Shown here: positions 1-7,623 of the stretch, in pieces | Layout: the number at the start of each line of letters is the position of its first letter | Numbering within the stretch: the stretch's first letter is position 1 | Origin: Fibrobacter sp. | GTDB lineage: Bacteria > Fibrobacterota > Fibrobacteria > Fibrobacterales > Fibrobacteraceae | Assembly: GCA_017642335.1 (NCBI GenBank) | Contig: JAGCPF010000030.1 | Location: forward strand, 28,368 to 92,367 | Direction: 5' to 3' | Length of the DNA stretch: 64,000 nt | The notes under the pieces: generated by a model | What the model was told of the DNA's origin: nothing | The model's database searches: none | The model's input: only the letters and a program-made list of their open reading frames with translations | Made by a program: the position numbers and the translations under genes

Positions 1-216
1 GGTGCCTTTGTCGCAAATAAAATGCATTGTGATCGTTTCGATATAGAAGTCGAATACCTAATGCTTGATGCGTGCTTAGAAACATGTTATGGAGTTGCCG
101 AAAAAAGCGCCCGTATATCTAAATGCGCACGAGCAATACAGGATATGGAATGCTCCCAAAAACTTTCACAAGATGATATCCATAAAAAAGTGACTAATAG
201 CTGCCCGATTCAGTAG
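1..216 (+). CDS. C-terminal part of an unrecognised protein, cut by the window edge
   Basis: The frame is open from the first base and ends with TAG at 214-216, so this is probably the tail of a gene that starts outside the window. An internal ATG at 22 would give 64 residues. The visible part is Cys-containing (five Cys) and mostly helical-looking. I recognise no family. It is followed after one base by the next gene, which suggests co-transcription. The surroundings (toxin-antitoxin, restriction system) point to an accessory island. Confidence 0.4.
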   Translation, partial: GAFVANKMHCDRFDIEVEYLMLDACLETCYGVAEKSARISKCARAIQDMECSQKLSQDDIHKKVTNSCPIQ

Positions 217-217
217 A

Positions 218-643
218 ATGTCCAAGCAAGAATCAATAAACAACAATACTCTTGTTGAACGGTGGCGAGAAGTTCGTGACGATCTTTCTGCGATGTTCAA
301 AGAAAGACAAATAGATTTCGCCAAAGCAGCGGAACGCTTTGAATACGCCCTGCATGAAGACGATGTGGATTACGAATTTAGTTACGAGCGTGTAAAAAAA
401 TTCTGGAAAAAGCCTCCCAAAGGCGATGCATCAAAAAATGATTGTCCAGAAATATCACGGTTACCTAAAGCACTAGAATATCTGACAAATTTAAGAGAGT
501 ATCTCCTTGAAAAGGAGGGGCTTGTTGTCGGTAAGAAAAATTCCGACTCTAAACGCCGCCTTATCCAAAAAATCGGCATTGATGGATGGAACATATTCCA
601 GAAACTGGTTGTAGAGCGAGTCGAACAAGAAGAAATGAATTAG
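218..643 (+). CDS. Hypothetical protein, 141 aa
   Basis: The ATG lies one base after the preceding stop, so the two genes look translationally coupled. The protein is charged and helical, rich in Lys, Glu and Arg, with no signal peptide or membrane segment. A short basic-aromatic stretch (KKFWKKPPKG, about residues 61-70) stands out. I recognise no domain and assign no function. It converges on the leftward toxin-antitoxin pair. Confidence 0.5.
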   Translation: MSKQESINNNTLVERWREVRDDLSAMFKERQIDFAKAAERFEYALHEDDVDYEFSYERVKKFWKKPPKGDASKNDCPEISRLPKALEYLTNLREYLLEKEGLVVGKKNSDSKRRLIQKIGIDGWNIFQKLVVERVEQEEMN

Positions 644-689
644 GCTATTGTCTTACACTTCTTGTAAAAGACGCATCTCGTTTATACAA

Positions 690-1106
690 TCAGAACTTGA
701 AATATGTTTCGGGCGGGACTCCGAAAACCTGGGACAGTTTCGCAGCCATTTTCTTGGATACCGGACGGCGGTCATGTTCCATCGCAGATAGATTCTGTAT
801 AGAGATGCCGAGCTTTTGCGCGAGGACATTTTGAGTCCATCCGCGGAGTCCTCGATCGGCACGGATTGCTTTGCCCGGAGTCATCTCCGCAGACATCTTC
901 TTGTACCAATCGGTGCTTTCGAGCGCGACCGACTCCTCGTCCAGATCATGGTGCTTCTTGGCCGGAGCATCATAAACTTTGACACATTTCGGGAACATGT
1001 ATTTGAGCATCCCCAAAACGAAATCGGGAATCTGTTCGCCTTCGATCTTGAAGGAAATCGGCTTCTTAGTGCCGTGCGTAGGGGGCGCTTTCACGACTGC
1101 CAACAT
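690..1106 (-). CDS. XRE-family antitoxin-like transcriptional regulator (HigA-type)
   Basis: This 138-residue protein has an N-terminal region of about 65 residues and a C-terminal helix-turn-helix of the XRE/Cro type (about residues 85-135). The HTH follows the usual pattern, with TQNVLAQKLGISIQNLSAME as recognition region and a hydrophobic VFGV near the end. Its start overlaps the end of the upstream toxin-like gene by 41 bases. Toxin-first order and an HTH partner match HigBA-type systems, in which the antitoxin binds the toxin and represses the operon. Specific pairing and activity are inference. Confidence 0.75.
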   Translation of the reverse strand: MLAVVKAPPTHGTKKPISFKIEGEQIPDFVLGMLKYMFPKCVKVYDAPAKKHHDLDEESVALESTDWYKKMSAEMTPGKAIRADRGLRGWTQNVLAQKLGISIQNLSAMEHDRRPVSKKMAAKLSQVFGVPPETYFKF

Positions 1107-1386
1107 AGTAGACCTCTATAGTTAAAGTTCCCGATTCATTTTTCCAGCATGCGACCCATTTCCTCGACAAATGGCAATGGTACATATTCACACCAAGTTT
1201 GGAATAATTCATAAACGAGGGCTGTTCTGGACCATTTGTTTCCAATGCAACCTTCAGACGGAAGAACTTTTCCTGCTCCGGCTTGGGCATTTTGTCAAGG
1301 TTCTTTAAAGCCTTATGAGTTATCCTTACCGTGTATCTTTTTATAATATACTCAATTTTTGACAAGTTGTCAATATTTTCTTTCAT
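1066..1386 (-). CDS. RelE/HigB-like toxin
   Basis: A 106-residue basic protein with the compact alpha-beta layout of the RelE/ParE superfamily: N-terminal helices (ITHKALKNLDKMPKPEQEKF), then beta strands with MYHCHLSRKWVACW and a final TIEVYYVG strand. In known members such toxins are ribosome-dependent mRNA nucleases or gyrase poisons; I cannot tell which applies. It is first in a two-gene operon with the XRE protein. A short AT-rich stretch upstream (1387-1440) must hold the promoter and operator. Confidence 0.7.
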   Translation of the reverse strand: MKENIDNLSKIEYIIKRYTVRITHKALKNLDKMPKPEQEKFFRLKVALETNGPEQPSFMNYSKLGVNMYHCHLSRKWVACWKNESGTLTIEVYYVGSRESAPYARH

Positions 1387-1469
1387 AATGAGTAATTTTA
1401 GCCTCCGTTTAGCCGCAAATCACGGCTGGTTAACGTTAGAGGCGTCCTTTTATTCCAAAATCTCGGAAT

Positions 1470-1508
1470 AAAAAAAGACGCATTTCTCCATTCGACAGAG
1501 AAACACGT
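1470..1508 (-). terminator. Intrinsic terminator of the restriction-modification operon
   Basis: Read on the minus strand, an 11-bp stem (1498-1508 with 1478-1488, two G-U pairs) with a 9-base loop is followed by a run of seven T (plus-strand A run, 1470-1476). It lies just past the stop of the leftward restriction operon. A second inverted repeat (1442-1456 with 1465-1481) overlaps it and has no T run on its far side. Confidence 0.65.
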
Positions 1509-1584
1509 CATGCATTAATGTACCTAAGATTCTAAAAACTGGCAAGGGGGGTAAGGAAATTTTACAATGGTCGACTAAATACTT

Positions 1585-4500
1585 CTACTCCCCAAACAGT
1601 TCATCCAACTTCTGCTTAAGCGTTCCTTCTTTTGCATACGGCAGTGCATCAAGCTGCTTAAAGTTGTGCTTGAGTTCGTCGGTATTGTCAGCGAAGCCCA
1701 AGATAAAACTTGTGGCAATCTTGTAGATGATTTCAGTCGGGGCAAGGCCATATACCTGATGTTCGAAGATATGCTTTAGACGTTCCTTATCATTGGGGAA
1801 CAGCTCTTTCATTTTCTTGCTCTGATAGAGTCTCTTGACAATCTCCGTAATATACAAGCCTGATTTCATGTATAGGTCGATGAAGGTCTTGTCCTTGTCA
1901 TCGAAGCAACCGGGATTTTCCTGTTCCAGCATATCGACCATGCGTTTCACGACATCCTTCGGCGTGAAGATTTGGTTCGTTTTCTGTGGCGGGATATAAT
2001 CGAATATGTCCTCGATACTCTTTTCGTCAAAGTAATCAGCCAATTTCTTTTTAAGCGACAGGAATTCTTTTACGGAATCATCAAAAACAACGGAATCGAA
2101 GAGTTGTCCTTTGAACTCCTTTTCTTCGCCCGTTTCGGAATCCTTGTATTTGCCGCCATCACGCAAAAAACGGAACTGTTCCAACGTGATGCTTGTAACT
2201 TCAAGAAACACGTTGCCAGGAATCTTGTTGTCAAAGGTAGCGAGTGTTACCGTTTCGTCACCATAGGCCATCAGGAACGAAGGAATAGTGCGAGAGAAGC
2301 CGCGCAGGTGATCACGTATGCCATCTTCGATGGTGTCGCGTTCGCGTTCCTTGATTTTTGTTTCAACCGTCTTTACGGTTTCCTTGACAGAATCCTTTGC
2401 AAAGTCATCGACAACAGAATTGATTTCTGCCTTAAACTTGGTTCTTGCCTCTTCCTGCTTTTTCTCGAACTCTGTTTCAATTTCCTTCGCTGTCTTGCCG
2501 GTTTCGTGCCTGTTTTGCATCGCCTTGACACGTTCCTGTTCAATCACATTCTGTTCTATTTCGTAATTCTTTACAGTCTTATCTACAATACGGTCCACTT
2601 CGGAATTCAGCCTTGATTCCACTTGGCGCTTATCCGAAGGTTTCATATCGGGACCATAATTATCTTGAGCAGTCTGAACGACATCCTTGACAATTTGATT
2701 TTTTACAAAGTCTTTCAAACGGTCATTTAAAGTATTTGGCTTCTCCGATTGCTGAACTTCGGCAATTACTTCATCTACTCCGCCCTTGACATCATAGAGT
2801 TTGGGACCAAAGATATCGGCAGCAACGCCAATCACATACTCGTCATCCAAATTGACATTGCCGTTTTCATCAAGTCCTAAGTCCTTCTTGACTTCTTCGG
2901 ACAAATTGACGTTCTGTTTTGGCTTTTGTTCACCGATAGGATCAAACTGTTCAATAATATCGAGGACTTCCTTGGGAGCAGAGAACACATTGCCGATGTT
3001 CTGGAAAAGGAAGTTGCTCATAAATCCACGGCGAACAACTTCAACGGACTTAATCTTACGCGGAATCGAGAGAACCTTTTCGGCATCAAGCTCAATGAGT
3101 TCTCCGTTTTCGTCTTCACCGATAACAGGGAAGAAATTGAGCAATTCACGAATGTTCTTCTTTCGGGTTTCGACATCTCCACGACCAGACGATGTATTGG
3201 GCGAAAGGTCGTTCGCAAATTCTTCGAAGATTATAAGCGTTCTTGCTGGGTCAAAATCAAATACGTATGCATTTTCTTTACGCTTACTTGTTGTTCCGAC
3301 GCGGAATAAACAAGGATTCTGCGCCCTGAAAGCGGCCTGCATATAAAGCGAAGGGGATTTCACATTGCTGAGCATGAGTACGGCCGTCCATTCAGGAATG
3401 GTAACACCAGTGGTTAGCTGACCGACAGACAATGTAATGGTCTTTTCGTTTTCGGCAATCGCTTTCCTGACCTTATCGAAAGATTTCTCGTTTTCGTCAT
3501 CATCGTCAACGCGGCCATCACCTGCAGCAAGGACTATTTCGTAATCCTTGAAAACTGGATGTTCGTGAAGTTTCTTTGCCAAAAGCCTTGCGCTTTCGAC
3601 CCTGTCAAGGAGCCAGAAGGAGTGCTTAATTTCATCGCGCAATTCCTGCGTCGAGAACGGGAATCTTTTCTGTGTCGTGAGAGCGTCTAAGAATTTATCG
3701 ACAGAAGAACCATGGACGAATTTTCCATTTTCAACCTTGAAAAATTCGTTAAGGTCAAATGCGTATTCTACCGTTTCACCATTGAGCTCCATCTTCTGCG
3801 AAAGTTCGTCACGAACAATCTCCGACATTTGATAGGTATAGAGATTAAGCGTCGGAAGTACCGCATACGGGTTCTCTATTTCGTTAGAATTATCCCAATC
3901 GCGTTTGCTTTTCTGCTCGTCTGCGTAAGTGTAGTTGAATATGGCGTCATCGTTAAACTTATTGTTCGCAAGAGCCTTGAACGGAGTTCCTGAAAGATGC
4001 AGCGTGAAATTGCGCTTGATACGGTCAAACGCCACGTCAGTCTTGTAGGTATCAACACCTTCGTGGGCTTCATCGATAACAAGCAAGTCCCAGTTGGTAT
4101 CCTTGATTTCTTGGAGTTTGTTAAACTTGCCGCCGAAATAGATGGAACCCTTCAAGTCTTGAAGCGAGGCGAAATAGATTAGGCCGAGTTCGGGCAACTT
4201 TTTCTTTTCGCGAGATTTCTTGTCTTTGGCAAACTCGTCGTAAGAGATGACGTTTTTCTTATTCTTAACACCGTCAACATCACTTACAAAGAAATACTTT
4301 GATTCACGGCCGATGAACTTTGCGTAATCCGAATACCAGCTGTTCGCGATGGCGGGCCTATTCGTTACAATAAGGACGGTTTTCGCACCGATTCGCTTCA
4401 TAAAGTCATATACAGCCAAAGTCTTTCCGAAGCGTGGCTTTGCGTTCCACAGGAATTCTCCTTTTTCATGGGATTCCTTGTAAGCCTTGGTCAACGACAC

Positions 4501-4695
4501 AGCTTTTTCTTGTTCGGCGCGGAGGGTGTATGGGATAATCGCAGGTTCTAGTTCAAAAATTCCGCGATTAAGACGGAAGTCGTTGAACATTAATCGCGAA
4601 TCTTTCGGGGTAATGTAGAACCATTCGTTTCGATCGTCCTTGTCGAAGTATTCGTTCCCCAAATCCATCGGCTGCTTGATATCGTTCTTGCGCAA
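1585..4695 (-). CDS. DEAD/DEAH-type restriction helicase subunit, N-terminus separated by an in-frame amber codon
   Basis: This is the long part of a restriction-system helicase. Counting from the TTG at 4695, motif I is KPRFGKT (86-92), motif II is DEAH (208-211), motif III is SGTPF (235-239), and a later segment (SVGQLTTGVTIPEWTAVL) looks like motif V. A long charged, probably coiled-coil region follows. The end (QIFTPKDVV and FIDLYMKSG) resembles the start of an N6-adenine methyltransferase with a degenerate motif I. The TTG has no ribosome site, and the same frame continues upstream through one TAG (4762-4764) to an ATG at 4944. The original gene was therefore probably 1585-4944, with a GIY-YIG nuclease domain at its N-terminus. 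The two methyltransferase genes lie upstream in the same operon. Confidence 0.75.
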   Translation of the reverse strand: MRKNDIKQPMDLGNEYFDKDDRNEWFYITPKDSRLMFNDFRLNRGIFELEPAIIPYTLRAEQEKAVSLTKAYKESHEKGEFLWNAKPRFGKTLAVYDFMKRIGAKTVLIVTNRPAIANSWYSDYAKFIGRESKYFFVSDVDGVKNKKNVISYDEFAKDKKSREKKKLPELGLIYFASLQDLKGSIYFGGKFNKLQEIKDTNWDLLVIDEAHEGVDTYKTDVAFDRIKRNFTLHLSGTPFKALANNKFNDDAIFNYTYADEQKSKRDWDNSNEIENPYAVLPTLNLYTYQMSEIVRDELSQKMELNGETVEYAFDLNEFFKVENGKFVHGSSVDKFLDALTTQKRFPFSTQELRDEIKHSFWLLDRVESARLLAKKLHEHPVFKDYEIVLAAGDGRVDDDDENEKSFDKVRKAIAENEKTITLSVGQLTTGVTIPEWTAVLMLSNVKSPSLYMQAAFRAQNPCLFRVGTTSKRKENAYVFDFDPARTLIIFEEFANDLSPNTSSGRGDVETRKKNIRELLNFFPVIGEDENGELIELDAEKVLSIPRKIKSVEVVRRGFMSNFLFQNIGNVFSAPKEVLDIIEQFDPIGEQKPKQNVNLSEEVKKDLGLDENGNVNLDDEYVIGVAADIFGPKLYDVKGGVDEVIAEVQQSEKPNTLNDRLKDFVKNQIVKDVVQTAQDNYGPDMKPSDKRQVESRLNSEVDRIVDKTVKNYEIEQNVIEQERVKAMQNRHETGKTAKEIETEFEKKQEEARTKFKAEINSVVDDFAKDSVKETVKTVETKIKERERDTIEDGIRDHLRGFSRTIPSFLMAYGDETVTLATFDNKIPGNVFLEVTSITLEQFRFLRDGGKYKDSETGEEKEFKGQLFDSVVFDDSVKEFLSLKKKLADYFDEKSIEDIFDYIPPQKTNQIFTPKDVVKRMVDMLEQENPGCFDDKDKTFIDLYMKSGLYITEIVKRLYQSKKMKELFPNDKERLKHIFEHQVYGLAPTEIIYKIATSFILGFADNTDELKHNFKQLDALPYAKEGTLKQKLDELFGE

Positions 4696-4761
4696 GTAGG
4701 CGTGGAAGGCATGGTCGTCAAAAGTTTCTCCCGAGCCATCGTCAAAGACGGCGTTACCCTG

Positions 4762-4944
4762 CTATTCAATTTTAGCCTTGACGCCCGCGGTATGCGTCTG
4801 TTGGTAAACACGGTCTTCGACTTTCTGTTCCGTATAACCAATTTTGGTATAGCCTTCGTGGTAGGTGATACCCGGAGTGGTATAGGCATATATCATCGGG
4901 ACAACGTCTTTCGATGTCTTGATATTTGGAGTCTGCATAGCCAT
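4762..4944 (-). pseudogene. GIY-YIG nuclease N-terminal fragment of the restriction helicase
   Basis: Sixty residues from ATG 4944 to TAG 4762-4764. The segments MIYAYTTPG and GYTKIGYTE followed by RVYQQTHT resemble the GIY-YIG (T5orf172/Mug113-like) nuclease core. Reading past the TAG, the frame stays open, and QGNAVFDDGSGETF followed by HAFHAYLRKND runs directly into the helicase. A single TGG-to-TAG change would account for the break. Either the gene is inactivated, the stop is suppressed, or there is a sequencing error. Its ATG abuts the stop of the methyltransferase gene upstream. Confidence 0.7.
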
Positions 4945-5993
4945 TATTCCATCTCCTTTACATGTGTTTCGATGAATTCCCTTTCTTCGGGTGAAAGACC
5001 GTATTTATCGTAAAGTTGTTTGTCGATTTCTGGAATAGATTTGGACCAGTCTATATCGGATTGCGAAGTAAAATCTTGAAGAGGAACGTATTTCCATGTA
5101 TCTACGGTAACATGATGAGTCGCTTTTACTATTCCCAAAAGCGCTCTAGAAAATTTGCAGTGAATATACTTCTTTAAATTTTCAGCATAGGCTTTCTTGT
5201 CAAATATTCCCAAACTAAGAAATGTTTCTGTTGAGGCGACGTCTGGTTCAACAACAAATGGCGGAGTTAACGTTTCTCCAAAAACGCCATTCGCATTAGC
5301 ACTAGATAAGAAAATTTTGTACTTATGCAAATTGGGGACATCTGTAATATAATCCGCACGAATAAATTTTTGATTTCTTTTTTTGTTTTTTCCAACAACT
5401 TTTTCTCTACCAATTACTTGTACATAATCGTAACCATCATTTGGTTTTTCATCAAGTAGGATTTCAGGCAATTTTTCAAATGTATTGGATTTAAGGTCGT
5501 ATGCGTGGCCGTTGCTTAATTTCTCTTTTGCCTTTGGAAAATCTAAATGCATCTTTTCCGTAAAATGATAGGCATAGCTGGAAATAACAATTTCGCTAAG
5601 ACTTGAAAAATTTGGGCTGTTGCTCACTTTATGCAATATATCGTTAAGTTCTCTTTGCTTTACATAAACGCCGATAGCACCATAATCAGATGATTCATCA
5701 CGATAAGATATCACCACTCCGCTTTTAATTTCTGTTGTCGGAAAGACTTTAGTCGCATCTTCCTGATAATCTAATATTTTGAAGTGCTCATCATTGAGCA
5801 TTTTTTCATTCCATTTTTTTGGAGTTCCGCCCGCATTAAAAAGAAACTTTGCAGGATGAATCAGCTCTACTTTTTGAGCTACCTGATATGCGGCATCCAT
5901 AAATTTGTCATAAACTGGAGGTTGGAATGTTTTATTCTCGCCAATCGATTCATCTTGATAAGGCGGATTTCCAATTGCGAAATCAAACTTCAT
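4944..5993 (-). CDS. Eco57I-type DNA methyltransferase subunit carrying the NPPY motif
   Basis: A 349-residue protein that begins almost directly with the catalytic motif IV of N6-adenine methyltransferases (NPPY, residues 9-12). It has no SAM-binding motif I of its own. That motif is probably supplied by the upstream partner or by the end of the helicase subunit. The remainder resembles the substrate-recognition part of Eco57I-like methylases. Its ATG follows the partner's stop after one base and its own stop overlaps the next gene's start, so the operon looks translationally coupled. Its role would be adenine methylation protecting host DNA. Confidence 0.8.
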   Translation of the reverse strand: MKFDFAIGNPPYQDESIGENKTFQPPVYDKFMDAAYQVAQKVELIHPAKFLFNAGGTPKKWNEKMLNDEHFKILDYQEDATKVFPTTEIKSGVVISYRDESSDYGAIGVYVKQRELNDILHKVSNSPNFSSLSEIVISSYAYHFTEKMHLDFPKAKEKLSNGHAYDLKSNTFEKLPEILLDEKPNDGYDYVQVIGREKVVGKNKKRNQKFIRADYITDVPNLHKYKIFLSSANANGVFGETLTPPFVVEPDVASTETFLSLGIFDKKAYAENLKKYIHCKFSRALLGIVKATHHVTVDTWKYVPLQDFTSQSDIDWSKSIPEIDKQLYDKYGLSPEEREFIETHVKEME

Positions 5994-5994
5994 T

Positions 5995-6921
5995 TTACCG
6001 ACCTTCCTTTATACTTCTGTATGTATAAGACCTTCTTCTTGTCCAGTCAAAAATTTTGCAGTCCATTTCTTCCGGTGCGCTGTCATTATCGCCAACCGTA
6101 AAATCAAACATGTTGAGCGTTCGTTCTTCTTTCGGTTTTCCGAAGGGGACTTTGCCCGTAATGCCGTCCATTTGCCAAAAGTTCCAGGCGATGATGTTCG
6201 CCACTTTCTGGAGTTCTCTTTCTGTTGGAATTCGATCCCATCGGTCCTGCATATAATCCACGAAAGTGATGAGCAGGTTGATGCGGGCGATAAGCAAGTT
6301 GTCGCCCTGGAATTCGTAACCATACACGCTCTGGAACGCTCGGTACGTCCACTTGAGCCAATCGTTTTTGTTGTCGGTCTTCTCGTTCACCACGCGTAGT
6401 TTGCGGTCAAGTATGCCAATGCGTCTTTTTATCGGGATGATTTCTGCGGTGGTGGTATCGTATCGCGAAACGATGTATGGAGCTTCGCCGCAGGTAATTT
6501 CGAGACGCTTTGAATCCACGTATTTTTGCCAATCATTTTCGTTTTCGAACTTAATTGGTTTTGATGTCGGTTTCCACGATTGACCGTCTTCGGTGTTGAA
6601 TACGTTTTTGCGACCGAACCATTCTGCATCGCAGTGGTTGTTCATCTTATTGCAAATCCACGACGGTGTGAAAACTTCCGCCTTTTCTCGAGTGCGCTCC
6701 GCCTGCTTTTCGAGCGACTTTGCAACTCTCGGTTGGATTAGGTCGGCGCCGATGGACTGGAGCAGTTCTTCGGTAATTTGCTTTGTCTTGCCGAAAATGC
6801 GGCCACGCCTCGTACGCGCCGTTGTCGCAAGGATAATGTTCTGGCCCGTTGTCTTGTCTTTGACAAGGGTCTTGAGAACTACGGAAACCGGGTAGTTGTT
6901 GATGTCTATCAGCGTCTTCAT
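5995..6921 (-). CDS. Restriction-modification methyltransferase (M) subunit, N-terminal half
   Basis: A 308-residue protein of the kind annotated as restriction endonuclease subunit M. It shows VFTP (83-86), the target-engagement region seen at the start of many adenine methylases, and LEITCGEAPY (140-149), which probably forms the SAM pocket. A conserved-looking DRKLRVVNE segment and a GYEFQGDNLL segment follow. It lacks the NPPY motif, which lies in the next gene, so the active enzyme is probably split over two polypeptides. GGAG lies four bases before the ATG. The leader contains a terminator-like RNA switch. Confidence 0.75.
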   Translation of the reverse strand: MKTLIDINNYPVSVVLKTLVKDKTTGQNIILATTARTRRGRIFGKTKQITEELLQSIGADLIQPRVAKSLEKQAERTREKAEVFTPSWICNKMNNHCDAEWFGRKNVFNTEDGQSWKPTSKPIKFENENDWQKYVDSKRLEITCGEAPYIVSRYDTTTAEIIPIKRRIGILDRKLRVVNEKTDNKNDWLKWTYRAFQSVYGYEFQGDNLLIARINLLITFVDYMQDRWDRIPTERELQKVANIIAWNFWQMDGITGKVPFGKPKEERTLNMFDFTVGDNDSAPEEMDCKIFDWTRRRSYTYRSIKEGR

Positions 6922-6983
6922 TTAACTCCGTCGCAAACCCGCATACGGAGCAAATGAAAGTCAAGAGTTTCAGCCGAGCATAC

Positions 6984-7109
6984 AAAAAAGGCGTGGCATC
7001 GCTGAAGCGCTTACTGTATCCTGAGGATCGGCAAATCCTATACAATCAATAAACGCAAACGACCCACGCCCCAATCGGGACGTGAGCAGTTTACCCTATT
7101 CTCATTGTA
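6984..7109 (-). promoter_or_regulatory. Candidate transcription attenuator in the restriction operon leader
   Basis: On the minus strand a -10-like TACAAT (7109-7104) precedes an RNA with two competing folds. Fold A pairs 7083-7077 with 7072-7066 (7 bp, one G-U, 4-base loop). Fold B pairs 7070-7064 with 6996-6990 and is followed at once by six T (6989-6984), like an intrinsic terminator. A and B share 7066-7070 and cannot form together. Inside fold B is another two-part hairpin (7044-7040 with 7019-7015; 7039-7035 with 7028-7024). The G-U pair in fold A exists only in minus-strand RNA. The operon start codon is 62 bases downstream of the T run. Confidence 0.5.
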
Positions 7110-7221
7110 TTTGAAATTTTGCCGATTTCAGGATAGAGACTAGAGCAAATACTCAATAAAACGGGCGCCCAAGGTATAACCCAAGGGCTATGTCAACAAC
7201 AATTTAAATAAAAATGAGCAT

Positions 7222-7415
7222 AGTAATATGCAAATTATGCATATTACCCCTCTCGCAAGGGAGCTGTCAAGGATTTCTTGACAATTGTCGCAAAATTTGC
7301 GACAGTTCAAAGCTGGGGTGTCGCTGGCCAGCGGAAGATTGCCGCAGCCCTTTACAGGGCCTCGCAATGACAGAGAAAAAGAAGGTAGTCAAAAATTTTG
7401 ACCACCTTGTACATG
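7222..7415. repeat. Cluster of short near-perfect palindromes
   Basis: Within about 190 bases there are an ATGCA-type palindrome (about 7227-7244), TGTCAAG/CTTGACA with a 5-base centre (7267-7285), TGTCGCAAA/TTTGCGACA with a 1-base centre (about 7287-7305), and GGTxGTCAAAA/TTTTGACxACC (about 7385-7407). A dispersed repeat copy sits between them. A related perfect palindrome lies at 9321-9345. A possible 82-codon reading frame here (7214-7462) is made of these repeats and I do not count it as a gene. Function is unknown; regulator binding sites are one option. Confidence 0.5.
7336..7374 (-). repeat. Dispersed intergenic repeat, copy 1
   Basis: Read on the minus strand this contains TGTCATTGCGAGGCCCTG and then GGGCTGCGGCAATCT. 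The same ends with a similar GGGC/GCCC core occur at 45932-45965 on the plus strand. The GCCCT/AGGGC core can fold into a hairpin. Similar intergenic repeats are known from several bacterial genomes. Confidence 0.55.
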
Positions 7416-7512
7416 AAAAAGCCGGGGCGTTGCGGGGTGGCGAACGTCCGCAGAGGGGGTAGGCAAAGACTACAGGCTTTGCCGAGGGGGAGGCTTCCCC
7501 CTACAAAAAAAA

Positions 7513-7608
7513 TTGCATTTCCTCGTCCTATTTTTGTATATTACTCCCAACACCAGAAAAGGTGGTATTAAGGATCGCTAACCGCGCAGGCGGGGCGGTC
7601 CTTTTTTT
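7513..7608 (+). promoter_or_regulatory. Promoter and terminator-like leader upstream of the AlbA-domain gene
   Basis: TTGCAT (7513-7518), an 18-base spacer and TATATT (7537-7542) form a plausible promoter. The transcript would contain a short CACC/GGTG hairpin (7551-7564) and then a strong hairpin (7571-7578 with 7595-7602, plus an inner CCGC/GCGG stem) followed by seven T (7602-7608). The ribosome site AGGGGG and ATG (7624) come right after, so expression should require read-through. It could act as an attenuator or yield a short RNA of about 60 bases. Confidence 0.5.
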
Positions 7609-7623
7609 GCAAAAGGGGGCAAA

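Noticed and set aside
7214..7462. 82-codon frame upstream of the AlbA-domain gene
   Set aside because: Made of palindromes and a dispersed repeat; no ribosome site.
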